A DNA stretch of 22,694 nt from CAYOFK01 sp964403185 (GCA_964403185.1 CAYOFK010000026.1:1-22694); one strand, 5' to 3'. Positions 1-7,559 are shown, numbered from the stretch's first letter. Numbers and translations: made by a program. Notes: generated from the letters alone by a model not told the origin.

Positions 1-2
1 TT

Positions 3-134
3 GTTATGAAGTTTAAGCGGGACTATGGGTTCAAACCAGGTTCTGAAGCTAATGGAAGGTACATTGTCCTTTATTATTATCAAACAGGCACTCCAAACAG
101 ACAGGTGATCTTTCAGCATGAAAAACAGATGTAA
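3..134 (+). CDS. C-terminal fragment of a protein running off the left edge (unidentified)
   Basis: An open frame of 43 codons starts at the window edge and ends with TAA at 132-134; bases 1-2 would belong to the preceding codon. The end of the product reads YIVLYYYQTGTPNRQVIF followed by QHEKQM, which looks like ordinary protein sequence, and base composition changes sharply to AT-rich non-coding DNA just after the stop. An in-frame ATG lies at 6-8, but a gene beginning off-window is more likely than a 42-residue protein. I do not recognise the family. Confidence is limited because a frame this short can occur by chance. Confidence 0.45.
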   Translation, partial: VMKFKRDYGFKPGSEANGRYIVLYYYQTGTPNRQVIFQHEKQM

Positions 135-544
135 GGGTCTTAATTTAGGTCTTCAATCCAGTAAGCAATTTTGTTAAAAAAAAGATAAAAAAAAAATTTA
201 AAAAGACTTGACTTTTATAAAAAATGTATATCAGTTTTATAATCAGCTTTTTATTTTTTAAGATTTTGGAAATTTTTTTTAAAAATTACATAAACATCAG
301 AAAATCAGTAGAATACAATAATTAGTAGATAAGAATTTGTTAATGAGTAAGTTGTCGTTACCAAGTTCAAGTAATTTTTAGTTTGCATGAAATTTTGCAT
401 GGAATTTTATCAAAAAAAACGCTTCTTTAATCAAAATGCCTGATCCATTTATAACGTTTAGTGACACTTTTTTTCCGATTTACATAAATGAACCATTTTA
501 TATGAACCGGTGGGGCATGAAATTAGAATAACCCGCAGCAGATT
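135..544. other. AT-rich intergenic region, no gene seen
   Basis: About 410 bp between the left-edge fragment and the 3' end of the minus-strand MCE gene. It is very AT-rich, with A-runs around 176-205. I see no open frame of useful length, no tRNA-like fold and no convincing terminator. A tandem pair of 12-mers, GCATGAAATTTT and GCATGGAATTTT, lies at 385-408. Any terminator of the minus-strand operon and any control region for a gene to the left would lie here, but I cannot point to either. Confidence 0.5.
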
Positions 545-1540
545 TTATTGATTTTGTGACTTTTTCTTTTCTTTATTTTTTGAATTTCCGCCGCCAAAAA
601 GTGAGAGGTGCACGTATTTCTTAGGATTTTCTTTCATGTCTATGATCAGGAGATCCAGGCTTTGTGTAAGGCTTTCCAGGTTTCTATAGAGTGAATCATT
701 GGTTGCAAGCATGCCTATGGTCCCCTGACCCTGGTTGATATTGGAAAGGAATAATGTTGTTTCAATCAATGTATTGTTCAGATTCCTGGTCAGGCTGGCA
801 ATGTTTGAAGCAGCAATTGAATCGGAGATGGAGGAAACATTTCCCAGGATATTTTCCATATCATCCATATTTTCCTTTATGGCCAGTGTAATGGCAGTCA
901 GGTTATTAATGATGGTGGCAAACTGCCCTTCATCGTTTGTCAGAAGGGTGTCTATGGAATAGGCCGATCGTTTGAGATGACGGAGAGTGCCTGTGATATT
1001 GTCAAAACTCTCGTTAAAATTTTCCCGGAATTCTTCATTAAAAGTATAGGTTAATACAGCCATCACGGAATCGATTGATCCCAGCAATCTTTCAGCCTTG
1101 TTTTTAATGGGCAACATTTGAGCGCTTACCTGTTCCGACAATGATCCTTCCACACTTCCTGCAAGGGTGTCACCTGATTGAGCTGCGGTTTCCGAATCAC
1201 CAAGATTGAGACGGATGGCTTGTGTCCCCATTAAATCAGCGCTGTATATCTCGGCGACGGTATTTGAAGGTACTACAAAAGCTTCTTCCAGGGCAAAGGT
1301 GACCAATAAACGTCCCGGTTGATCCTGGACGAACTGGATCTTTTTTACCAGGCCAACTCTGTAGCCGTTTATCAATACCGGGTTCGATTCCTTTAACCCG
1401 TTTACCCTGTTATATACAACATGATAGGAATCAATAGAATCAAAGATGTTCATACCTTTAAAGAAATTGAACAGCCAGACAAACACTGCAATTGCAATCA
1501 CTACTGCAATCCCGGCTTTGACTTCAGTTCGTATTTTCAT
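545..1540 (-). CDS. MCE (MlaD-like) lipid-binding protein with N-terminal membrane anchor
   Basis: 331 aa. Residues about 9-27 form one hydrophobic helix that would anchor the protein in the inner membrane. An MCE domain follows at about residues 38-115 (YHVVYNRVNGLKESNPVLING, then the GYRVGLVKKI segment). The rest is helical, with repeated asparagine- and leucine-rich stretches, and ends in a lysine-rich tail. MCE proteins form rings or tubes that carry phospholipid between membranes; MlaD is the ring subunit of the Mla ABC system. No MlaE permease or MlaF ATPase is present here, so the transport partner must be encoded elsewhere. The start is ATG at 1538-1540, 30 bp after the amidase stop, so the two genes are probably co-transcribed. 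The family call is firm; the lipid and the direction of transport are unknown. Confidence 0.88.
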   Translation of the reverse strand: MKIRTEVKAGIAVVIAIAVFVWLFNFFKGMNIFDSIDSYHVVYNRVNGLKESNPVLINGYRVGLVKKIQFVQDQPGRLLVTFALEEAFVVPSNTVAEIYSADLMGTQAIRLNLGDSETAAQSGDTLAGSVEGSLSEQVSAQMLPIKNKAERLLGSIDSVMAVLTYTFNEEFRENFNESFDNITGTLRHLKRSAYSIDTLLTNDEGQFATIINNLTAITLAIKENMDDMENILGNVSSISDSIAASNIASLTRNLNNTLIETTLFLSNINQGQGTIGMLATNDSLYRNLESLTQSLDLLIIDMKENPKKYVHLSLFGGGNSKNKEKKKSQNQ

Positions 1541-1570
1541 CCTGCAATATATTTTGAAAGTGAGGTAAAT

Positions 1571-2710
1571 TTAGTTATTTATTTCCTTCAGGGCTTCAGA
1601 GAGGGGGATTATTTTGCCTTCTTTTATGCCCACAATAAATGCGTCTTTAAATTTATTCCTGAGTTCGGACCGGAAGGTTTTTATTTCTTCATAAGAGGAG
1701 GCTTTTCCTACGGTGTATTTATACCATGTTCCGGAGCGAATTTCTTCCACATCCTGAAGTCCTTTAAAGAGTTTTGAATTCAACGGGAGTTTCTTTTTCG
1801 AAGAAACAACCTGTACAGAAAACATGATTTCCGGACCAGTTTTTGCCGTTGAAATCAGGGACATACTTTCGATCCCGGATTTATACTCTCTGAATGCCCT
1901 GAAAATGGCAGAGGCAATATATTCTTGTCCGGATTGGGATTTCAGGTATTCTTCCTCTCTTGAATTTGATATATAACCGGTCTCTACCAAAACGCTTGGC
2001 ATGGTGGTGTTCCATAAAACCACAAAACCTGCCTGGCGCACTCCCCGGTCATTTCTCCGGGCCCTGTTCTTAAACTGACTCTGGATCAGTGAGGCAAACT
2101 CAAGGCTCTGGTCCAGAAACTCATTTTGCATTAAATTGAAAATTATGTAAGACTCGGTGGAATTCGGATCAAATCCTTCATAATTTATGGTATAATCCTG
2201 CTCAAAAGTAATGACCGAGTTTTCCTTTTTGGCCACTTCCAGGTTTCGTTCATCGGTATCCAATCCCATGACATAGGTTTCGGGCCCCCACACATTGGGG
2301 TTGGAAAACCAGTTTACATGTATGGATATAAAAAGGTCGGCATGTGCCTTGTTGGCAATATCTCCCCGTTTGTGCAATTTCACAAAAACATCCGATTTCC
2401 TTGTGTAGATAACCTTTACATCTTTCAGATTATCTTCAATATAAGTTCCCAGTTTTAATGCAATTCCAAGAGCAATGTCCTTTTCTTTTGAGGATCTGCC
2501 CAGGGTGCCGGGATCCTTACCACCATGTCCGGAGTCAATAACCACAGTGTTTACCTTGTATGGGTCCTGAGTTGGTTGTGACCACAAATGGTGTGGAATA
2601 GCAAGAAGGAAAAAAACAGTAACCAGGAGAAGAGAGTGCATCCTGTCCTGTGATGTATTCCGGTAGCCGGTAACATTCATCTTTTTATCAGAATTCAAAC
2701 TATGCATCAC
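1571..2710 (-). CDS. N-acetylmuramoyl-L-alanine amidase (Amidase_3) with C-terminal SPOR-like segment
   Basis: 379 aa from the upstream ATG. It cleaves the amide bond between N-acetylmuramic acid and the stem peptide in the periplasm. The Amidase_3 domain spans about residues 53-277: VVIDSGHGGKDPG (Zn ligand H62), SSKEKDIAL (Zn ligand E76), LFISIHVNW (Zn ligand H131) and VLVETGYISN (catalytic E243). The C-terminal part, about 293-370 (MFSVQVVSSKKKLP... to IVGIKEGKII), resembles a SPOR-type peptidoglycan-binding fold. The start is uncertain. Met24 (2639-2641) begins a clean signal peptide, MHSLLLVTVFFLLAIPHHLWSQ, and may be the true start, making a 356-aa precursor. It is the first gene of a two-gene minus-strand operon with the MCE protein and is divergent from lptD. 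This grouping of envelope genes is common in Bacteroidota. Confidence 0.9.
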   Translation of the reverse strand: MMHSLNSDKKMNVTGYRNTSQDRMHSLLLVTVFFLLAIPHHLWSQPTQDPYKVNTVVIDSGHGGKDPGTLGRSSKEKDIALGIALKLGTYIEDNLKDVKVIYTRKSDVFVKLHKRGDIANKAHADLFISIHVNWFSNPNVWGPETYVMGLDTDERNLEVAKKENSVITFEQDYTINYEGFDPNSTESYIIFNLMQNEFLDQSLEFASLIQSQFKNRARRNDRGVRQAGFVVLWNTTMPSVLVETGYISNSREEEYLKSQSGQEYIASAIFRAFREYKSGIESMSLISTAKTGPEIMFSVQVVSSKKKLPLNSKLFKGLQDVEEIRSGTWYKYTVGKASSYEEIKTFRSELRNKFKDAFIVGIKEGKIIPLSEALKEINN

Positions 2711-2727
2711 TTCAGAATAACAGATAC

Positions 2728-2756
2728 TTTACAACTCAAAAGGTTTTCGTTGTAAA
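2728..2756. promoter_or_regulatory. Inverted repeat TTTACAAC-N13-GTTGTAAA upstream of the amidase
   Basis: Perfect 8-bp arms (2728-2735 and 2749-2756) separated by 13 bp, starting 18 bp upstream of the amidase ATG in the amidase/lptD divergent region. It could be a protein-binding dyad or a hairpin in the 5' leader of the amidase-MCE transcript. No regulator gene is adjacent. Confidence 0.35.
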
Positions 2757-2841
2757 AATAATATAATATAGCCCACAAGAAAAAGATAATGACACATTCA
2801 AATAACCGCTGTTTAATCTTTTTTAACGTCCTTTTTAATCC

Positions 2842-2867
2842 TTTGGGGAAACTTTATGTTAAATTTG
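2842..2867 (+). promoter_or_regulatory. Candidate Bacteroidota promoter for lptD
   Basis: TAAATTTG at 2860-2867 matches the -7 consensus TAnnTTTG exactly. A TTTG at 2842-2845 could serve as the -33 element, but the 14-bp spacer is shorter than the usual 17-23 bp. The site lies 45 bp before the proposed lptD start. Confidence 0.35.
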
Positions 2868-2912
2868 ATGTGAAATACTGCCCGGGGTAGCTTATTACAG
2901 AATGAACCGATA

Positions 2913-5636
2913 TTGAGCTTGACAAGTCGCAGAAAACCATACATATATAATTGGTTGTATAACCTTCGTCAGGCGATCCATCTGACCGCCTTTTTGTTTG
3001 TTTTCATAGTCATGATGGGGGGTACAAAGTTTGTATTTGCCCAGTCCGGTCTTTCTGATTCCCTGAACATATCAATCCTTCCTGACACACTCAAACGGGA
3101 AACTGACAGTATTTTTTCGGACAGCGCATCGGCGGTTAATGATTTCCTGGATGCTCCTGTGGATTATAATGCCAAAGACTCTTTGATTTTTGATGTTACA
3201 GGGCGGAAAGTATTTTTGTATGGTGGAGCCCAGGTTGTTTACAAGAACATTACACTGAAAGCTGATTTTATAGAAATGGACCTTGAAAAGAAGGAGGTTT
3301 TTGCAGAAGGATTACCAGACAGTACCGGTCAGATTGTTGGTAAACCTGTATTTTCAGAGGGCAGCGAAACTTTTGAATCATCTACAATTACGTATAATTT
3401 CGAATCGAAGCGTGCCATTATAACAGGTATTGTCTCACAGTTGGAGGGAGGTTATCTGCATAGTGAAAAAACCAAGAAGGAATCTGATGGATCCATCAAC
3501 ATAGCACAGGGTAAATACACCACCTGTGATGCCGATGAACCGCATTTTTATCTTGCCCTGACCAAAGCTAAGGTTATGCCGGAGGATAAAATTATTTCCG
3601 GACCGGCTTACATGGTGCTTGAAGACATCCCTTTACCGCTGGTTTTGCCATTTGGCTTTTTTCCCAATAAAAAAACCAGCACATCGGGCATCCTCATACC
3701 GGAATGGGGTGAGGAAAAAAATCGTGGCTTCTTCCTGAGGAATGGTGGCTATTATTTTGCATTGGGGCAGTATTTTGACCTGGCCGTTACGGGTGATATA
3801 TACTCAAACGGGACCTGGGGTATACGTGTTTCATCCAACTACAGAAAAAGGTACAAATTCAGTGGCAGTCTGAGTTTAAGGTACTACAAGAATGTGTCGG
3901 GGGATAAGGATCTGGGTACCTATACCAAGAGCCAGGATTACAATATCATCTGGTCACACAGACAGGATGCCAAAACCAACCCCACAAGTTCATTTTCGGC
4001 TCGGGTGAACATGAGTTCCTCGTTATACGATCAAAATCATAGTTATCGAACACCCGGTGACTATCTTACCAACACCAAACAATCCAGCATTGCCTATACA
4101 AAGAGGTGGGATGGCAGTCCTTTTAATTTCAATGGCAGTCTCAGCCACAGTCAAAACAGCACAAACCGTACAGTGGATTTGAATTTCCCCAAATTGGCAT
4201 TCAATATGAACCGGATATACCCTTTCAGGGGATTAGGGGAATCGGGGAAGTCTAAATGGTACAGCAACATAGAATTGAGTTACAGTTCACGATTTGAGAA
4301 TCGCATATCCACGTATGACTCTATATTGTTCACAGACAAGGTATTCAAAGACATGGATATGGGATACACGCACAACATTCCATTGTTGGCCAATTATAAA
4401 CCATTCAGGAATTTTAATGTTACTCCCAGAATTCAATATACCGGAACCTTGTACCGAAGTTCCATACGTAAAACCTGGGATCCCGATTTTGTTGATCCCG
4501 AAACCGGCCAGATAAAACCATCGGTGGTTCAGGACACCATATACGGTCTGCAATATGCACACTCCTACCTGCCTTCCATTTCCATGTCTCTGAATCCAAG
4601 ATTGTATGGAATGTACCAGTTTAAAAATCCGGATTCCAGGGTTGTGGCGATCCGTCATGTGATGACACCGGTCCTTAGTTTCTCTTACGTGCCGGATATG
4701 AAAGGTTTATCACCTGTTTATTATGACACTGTTCAGGTAGATACGCTTGGAAGGAAACAGGCATACTCTTATTTTGAGGGGGGTATTTTTGGCACCCCTT
4801 CCTTAAATGGCCGGGCAGGATCGGTGAACTTCACTCTGAATAATAATCTTGAGATGAAGGTAAGACCGTCTACTTCAGATACAACCTCTGAAATGAAGAA
4901 GATTAAATTGCTTGATAATCTCAGGTTCACTACCAGTTATAATCTGTTTGCAGATTCCCTGAATCTGAATCCTTTGTCATTTGCAGGATACGCCACTGTT
5001 TTTGAAGGAAAATTCAGATTCAACTTTAACGGATCACTGGATCCTTACGCACTGAATGAAGATGGAGTAAGAATCAATACTTTTGAAATAGTGCAATCGG
5101 GCAAACCATTCAGGCTTACAAGGGTCAATGCATCACTGGATTTTTCCATCAGCTCAAAACAAAAACCAAAGTCCGTTCCCGGTGGTATGGGTGACCAGGC
5201 CGGCAGGGGCATGGGAGATATGCCTGTAGCCGGAGACTCAATGTCAGAATCAGAAGAAGATCTGATTGCAAGTACACAGCCAGGCAGGTATGCCGACTAT
5301 GTTGACTTTAGTGTGCCATGGGACTTTTTAATCAGATATAATTTTAACTACTCCAAACAAAGTTTTGTTTCAAAAATAACCCAAACATTAAATTTTTCAG
5401 GAAACATCCAGCTGACACAAAAGTGGCGGCTAGGCATGACCTCCGGTTGGGATTTTGAAAGGAATACACTGACTTATACTTCCGTAAACATTTACCGGGA
5501 CCTTCATTGTTGGGAGATGCGTTTATCCTGGATCCCCATAGGCCAGCATCAAAGTTATACCTTCAGCATCAATGCCAAGGCCAGCATCCTCAAGGATCTG
5601 AAATACGAACGCAGGAAAAGCTGGTATGATAATTAG
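2913..5636 (+). CDS. lptD: LPS-assembly outer-membrane protein LptD (OstA-like), Bacteroidota type
   Basis: 907 aa from a TTG start. LptD inserts lipopolysaccharide into the outer leaflet of the outer membrane. Residues about 19-44 are a hydrophobic signal sequence ending FVFAQ. An N-terminal OstA/LptA-like beta-jellyroll region (about 80-250) contains LIFDVTGRKVFLYGGAQVVY and ADFIEMDLEKKEVFAEG. The rest is a long beta-barrel rich in alternating aromatic/polar strands and ends with ILKDLKYERRKSWYDN. A glycine/methionine-rich low-complexity loop lies near 750-775. The protein has only two cysteines, C205 and C866. No in-frame ATG precedes the signal sequence, so TTG at 2913 or 2919 is the best start; a one-base sequence error linking the ATG at 2902 is also possible. 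The gene is divergent from the amidase operon. Confidence 0.87.
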   Translation: MSLTSRRKPYIYNWLYNLRQAIHLTAFLFVFIVMMGGTKFVFAQSGLSDSLNISILPDTLKRETDSIFSDSASAVNDFLDAPVDYNAKDSLIFDVTGRKVFLYGGAQVVYKNITLKADFIEMDLEKKEVFAEGLPDSTGQIVGKPVFSEGSETFESSTITYNFESKRAIITGIVSQLEGGYLHSEKTKKESDGSINIAQGKYTTCDADEPHFYLALTKAKVMPEDKIISGPAYMVLEDIPLPLVLPFGFFPNKKTSTSGILIPEWGEEKNRGFFLRNGGYYFALGQYFDLAVTGDIYSNGTWGIRVSSNYRKRYKFSGSLSLRYYKNVSGDKDLGTYTKSQDYNIIWSHRQDAKTNPTSSFSARVNMSSSLYDQNHSYRTPGDYLTNTKQSSIAYTKRWDGSPFNFNGSLSHSQNSTNRTVDLNFPKLAFNMNRIYPFRGLGESGKSKWYSNIELSYSSRFENRISTYDSILFTDKVFKDMDMGYTHNIPLLANYKPFRNFNVTPRIQYTGTLYRSSIRKTWDPDFVDPETGQIKPSVVQDTIYGLQYAHSYLPSISMSLNPRLYGMYQFKNPDSRVVAIRHVMTPVLSFSYVPDMKGLSPVYYDTVQVDTLGRKQAYSYFEGGIFGTPSLNGRAGSVNFTLNNNLEMKVRPSTSDTTSEMKKIKLLDNLRFTTSYNLFADSLNLNPLSFAGYATVFEGKFRFNFNGSLDPYALNEDGVRINTFEIVQSGKPFRLTRVNASLDFSISSKQKPKSVPGGMGDQAGRGMGDMPVAGDSMSESEEDLIASTQPGRYADYVDFSVPWDFLIRYNFNYSKQSFVSKITQTLNFSGNIQLTQKWRLGMTSGWDFERNTLTYTSVNIYRDLHCWEMRLSWIPIGQHQSYTFSINAKASILKDLKYERRKSWYDN

Positions 5637-5733
5637 CCGGCGATAAATTAAAAATGATTACTTTTTTTTTTATATTACAACTGATTCCGGATTCTGCCCC
5701 CAAAGCATTATTCTATTTACAAAAAACGGAACC

Positions 5734-6117
5734 ATGAAAAAAAAACTTATTAAGACATCCAAGGCACCGAGTGCTATCGGGCCGTACAGCCAGGCGGTTG
5801 AAGCAGGCGGAATGCTGTTTATTTCAGGACAGATCCCCATACTTCCTGAAACAGGAGAAATTATTACCGGTGGTATAGTTGATCAGACAAGGCAGGTTCT
5901 TAAAAATATCGAATTGCTTTTATCTGCGGCGGGGTACCGGAAAAGGGATGTTGTAAAATCAACGGTGATGCTTGATGACATTAACGATTTTAATGCGATG
6001 AATGAAGTGTATGGCAAATTTTACGATGAAGACCCTCCTGCCCGGTCTGCCTATGAAGTAGCAAAGCTTCCAAAAGGTGTGAAAGTTGAGATTGAAACCA
6101 TTGCTGTAAAAAGCTGA
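5734..6117 (+). CDS. ridA: RidA family enamine/imine deaminase
   Basis: 127 aa, the normal length for the family. RidA hydrolyses reactive 2-aminoacrylate and related enamine/imine intermediates released by PLP enzymes, protecting other PLP enzymes in the cytoplasm. Family signatures visible are APSAIGPYSQAV near the N-terminus, LFISGQIP at 28-35, and PPARSAYEVAKLPKGVKVEIE at the C-terminus with the substrate-binding Arg104 and Glu119 (equivalent to R105 and E120 in E. coli-type RidA). The ATG at 5734 follows an A-rich leader without a Shine-Dalgarno sequence. It lies 97 bp after lptD on the same strand and may have its own promoter, although I see no exact TAnnTTTG match. Two PLP-dependent enzymes occur at the far right end of the window. 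Confidence 0.93.
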   Translation: MKKKLIKTSKAPSAIGPYSQAVEAGGMLFISGQIPILPETGEIITGGIVDQTRQVLKNIELLLSAAGYRKRDVVKSTVMLDDINDFNAMNEVYGKFYDEDPPARSAYEVAKLPKGVKVEIETIAVKS

Positions 6118-6141
6118 AATATAAGGGACCGTCTCAAAAGG

Positions 6142-6360
6142 TATTTTCTGTTAAGGAAACAAAACATCAAGTCATATGAAACCGGTCCGTGATTGATGTT
6201 GGTGGCAGATTCAAATACGCACCGGAATAGTAAGATGCCGGTTAGAATTGAAAATTATTATGTGGTATATTCGTCGGACCGCCTGGAGCGGGCAGACGGA
6301 ATAATACTACTGGTGTGATTACGGCGCCCGCTTTTATCAATCTCCCTTAAACAGAAAATA
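6142..6360. repeat. 219-bp intergenic segment bounded by imperfect terminal inverted repeats
   Basis: TATTTTCTGTTAAGG at 6142-6156 and the reverse complement of 6346-6360 (TATTTTCTGTTTAAG) match, apart from one extra T, as outward-facing ends of a non-coding segment between the convergent ridA and rplI genes. The segment contains a GC-rich hairpin. I see no target-site duplication. The flank just left of it, GGGACCGTCTCAAAAG, recalls ends of some insertion sequences, but that is from memory only. A decayed MITE-like element is possible; chance is not excluded. Confidence 0.3.
6272..6298. other. GC-rich stem-loop between convergent genes
   Basis: CGTC (6272-6275) pairs with GACG (6295-6298), and CCGC (6279-6282) pairs with GCGG (6288-6291). 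A 3x3 internal loop separates the two stems and the hairpin loop is CTGGA. There is no T-run on either side, so it is not a standard intrinsic terminator, although its position between the ends of ridA and rplI would suit transcription termination. It contains GGCAGAC, also found in two other intergenic dyads of this window. Confidence 0.4.
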
Positions 6361-6366
6361 GAGTAA

Positions 6367-6813
6367 TTATACTGTCACAACCTCAAAGTCGATATCAATA
6401 ATCACTTCCCTGTGTAATTTCACACTGGCTTTATAGGTGCCGGTTTTTTTAATTTGTTCTTCCGGGAGTGTGATCTTTTTCCGCTCGATTTCGAAGCCTT
6501 CTTTTTGAAGTGCCTCTGCAATTTGAATATTGTTTACTGACCCGAAAATTTTACCCGTTGAACTGGTTTTTGCACCGATGGACAATGATAATCCTTCCAT
6601 TTTTTTCGCGAGTCCTTCAGCCACTTCTTTGATTTTAGCTTCTTTATGGGCGCGCTGCCTTTGATTCTCAGCGTGAATTTTCTTTGCAGAAGGTGTGGCC
6701 TGTATTGCCAGCCCTTTTGGGATCAGGTAATTTCGTCCAAATCCGTCTTTAACGGCGACGATGTCATTTTTATGTCCCAGGCTTTGGATGTCTTCTTTTA
6801 ATATAATTTCCAT
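6367..6813 (-). CDS. rplI: 50S ribosomal protein bL9
   Basis: 148 aa, full length for bL9. The N-terminal signature MEIILKEDIQSLGHKNDIVAVKDGFGRNYLIPKGLA is intact; the lysine/glutamate-rich linker helix follows at about 40-75, and the C-terminal domain ends in IDFEVVTV. bL9 binds 23S rRNA near the L1 stalk and helps maintain reading-frame fidelity. It is the last gene of the rpsF-rpsR-rplI operon and starts 15 bp after the rpsR stop. Unlike nearly all other starts here, it has a clear Shine-Dalgarno sequence, AAGGAG, 8 nt upstream. Confidence 0.97.
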   Translation of the reverse strand: MEIILKEDIQSLGHKNDIVAVKDGFGRNYLIPKGLAIQATPSAKKIHAENQRQRAHKEAKIKEVAEGLAKKMEGLSLSIGAKTSSTGKIFGSVNNIQIAEALQKEGFEIERKKITLPEEQIKKTGTYKASVKLHREVIIDIDFEVVTV

Positions 6814-6821
6814 GAGTGCGT

Positions 6822-6827
6822 CTCCTT
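6822..6827 (-). promoter_or_regulatory. Shine-Dalgarno sequence of rplI
   Basis: AAGGAG on the minus strand, 8 nt before the rplI ATG (6811-6813) and just after the rpsR stop codon. It fixes the start. It is unusual in this window, where most genes have no recognisable Shine-Dalgarno sequence. Confidence 0.75.
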
Positions 6828-6828
6828 A

Positions 6829-7098
6829 CTACTTTAACATATCCGTAACATAGGGTAATAAAGACAGGTGCCGGGCACGCTTTATGGCTTGTGCAACCTT
6901 CCTCTGGTACTTTAACGAAGTGCCTGTGATCCTTCTGGGGAGGATCTTTCCCTGTTCGTTAAGAAACTTTTTCAGAAATTCCGGATCCTTATAATCTATA
7001 TATTTGATCCTGTTTTTCTTGAAACGGCAGTATTTTTTCTTTTTTACATCAACTGACAGGGGTGTCAGGTATCTGATCTCTGATTCATTCTGCGCCAT
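6829..7098 (-). CDS. rpsR: 30S ribosomal protein bS18
   Basis: 89 aa, normal bS18 length. The core motifs are CRFKKNRIKYIDYKDPEFLKKF, then GKILPRRITGTSLKYQRKVAQAIKRARHL, the conserved bS18 signature. bS18 forms a heterodimer with bS6 on the 30S platform; in Bacteroidota these proteins, with bS21, are reported to cover the 3' end of 16S rRNA. The gene is the middle cistron, 3 bp after the rpsF stop, and its Shine-Dalgarno sequence lies inside the last codons of rpsF, so translation is probably coupled. No priB or ssb gene is present in the operon. Confidence 0.97.
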   Translation of the reverse strand: MAQNESEIRYLTPLSVDVKKKKYCRFKKNRIKYIDYKDPEFLKKFLNEQGKILPRRITGTSLKYQRKVAQAIKRARHLSLLPYVTDMLK

Positions 7099-7101
7099 TG
7101 A

Positions 7102-7455
7102 TTATTCCTCCACTTTTTTTTCGTTTTGTTCTTTTTTCCTTTTACGTTCGCTGTACTCGATGGCATATTTGTCCATCCTGAATGTTAGAAACCGGATGAT
7201 CCGTTCATCTCTCCGGTATTCAGTTTCGAGTTTTTCAATCAGCGAACCATCCGTTTTGAACTCAATCAGATAATAAAAGCCAGTTGATTTTTTCTGTATG
7301 GGGTAAGCCAGTTTCCTTAATCCCCAGTTTTCTTCATGAACGATCTTACCCTTGTTGTCGGTGATGATCTTCTTGATTTTTTTTACCGCTTCCTTCATCT
7401 GAGTATCAGATAAAACGGGAGTTGCAATGAAAACGGTTTCGTACTGGTTCAACAT
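7102..7455 (-). CDS. rpsF: 30S ribosomal protein bS6
   Basis: 117 aa from ATG at 7453-7455. The sequence MLNQYETVFIATPVLSD followed by ENWGLRKLAYPIQKKSTGFYYLIEF and ERIIRFLTFRMDKYA is typical of bS6, with a charged lysine/glutamate C-terminal tail. bS6 binds bS18 on the platform of the small subunit. This is the first gene of rpsF-rpsR-rplI. The upstream region is lost after four bases because the assembly gap begins at 7460, so the promoter and leader cannot be read. The frame stays open through the N block, but a longer product is not supported because bS6 proteins start at this methionine. Confidence 0.95.
   Translation of the reverse strand: MLNQYETVFIATPVLSDTQMKEAVKKIKKIITDNKGKIVHEENWGLRKLAYPIQKKSTGFYYLIEFKTDGSLIEKLETEYRRDERIIRFLTFRMDKYAIEYSERKRKKEQNEKKVEE
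7107..7111 (-). promoter_or_regulatory. Shine-Dalgarno sequence of rpsR
   Basis: GGAGG on the minus strand, 8 nt before the rpsR ATG, embedded in the final Val-Glu-Glu codons of rpsF. Core complementarity to the 16S tail and near-optimal spacing make it the strongest Shine-Dalgarno candidate in the window with its sibling at rplI. Confidence 0.75.
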
Positions 7456-7459
7456 AATA

Positions 7460-7559
7460 NNNNNNNNNNNNNNNNNNNNNNNNNNNNNNNNNNNNNNNNN
7501 NNNNNNNNNNNNNNNNNNNNNNNNNNNNNNNNNNNNNNNNNNNNNNNNNNNNNNNNNNN
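7460..7559. other. Assembly gap (100 N)
   Basis: Exactly 100 consecutive N, the customary placeholder for a gap of unknown size. It separates the divergent rpsF operon and dnaX, so the true distance and any extra gene between them are unknown. Confidence 0.98.

Noticed and set aside
4287..4658. 123-codon minus-strand frame inside lptD
   Set aside because: It lies wholly within the lptD barrel region and has no family features; it is a shadow of the real gene.
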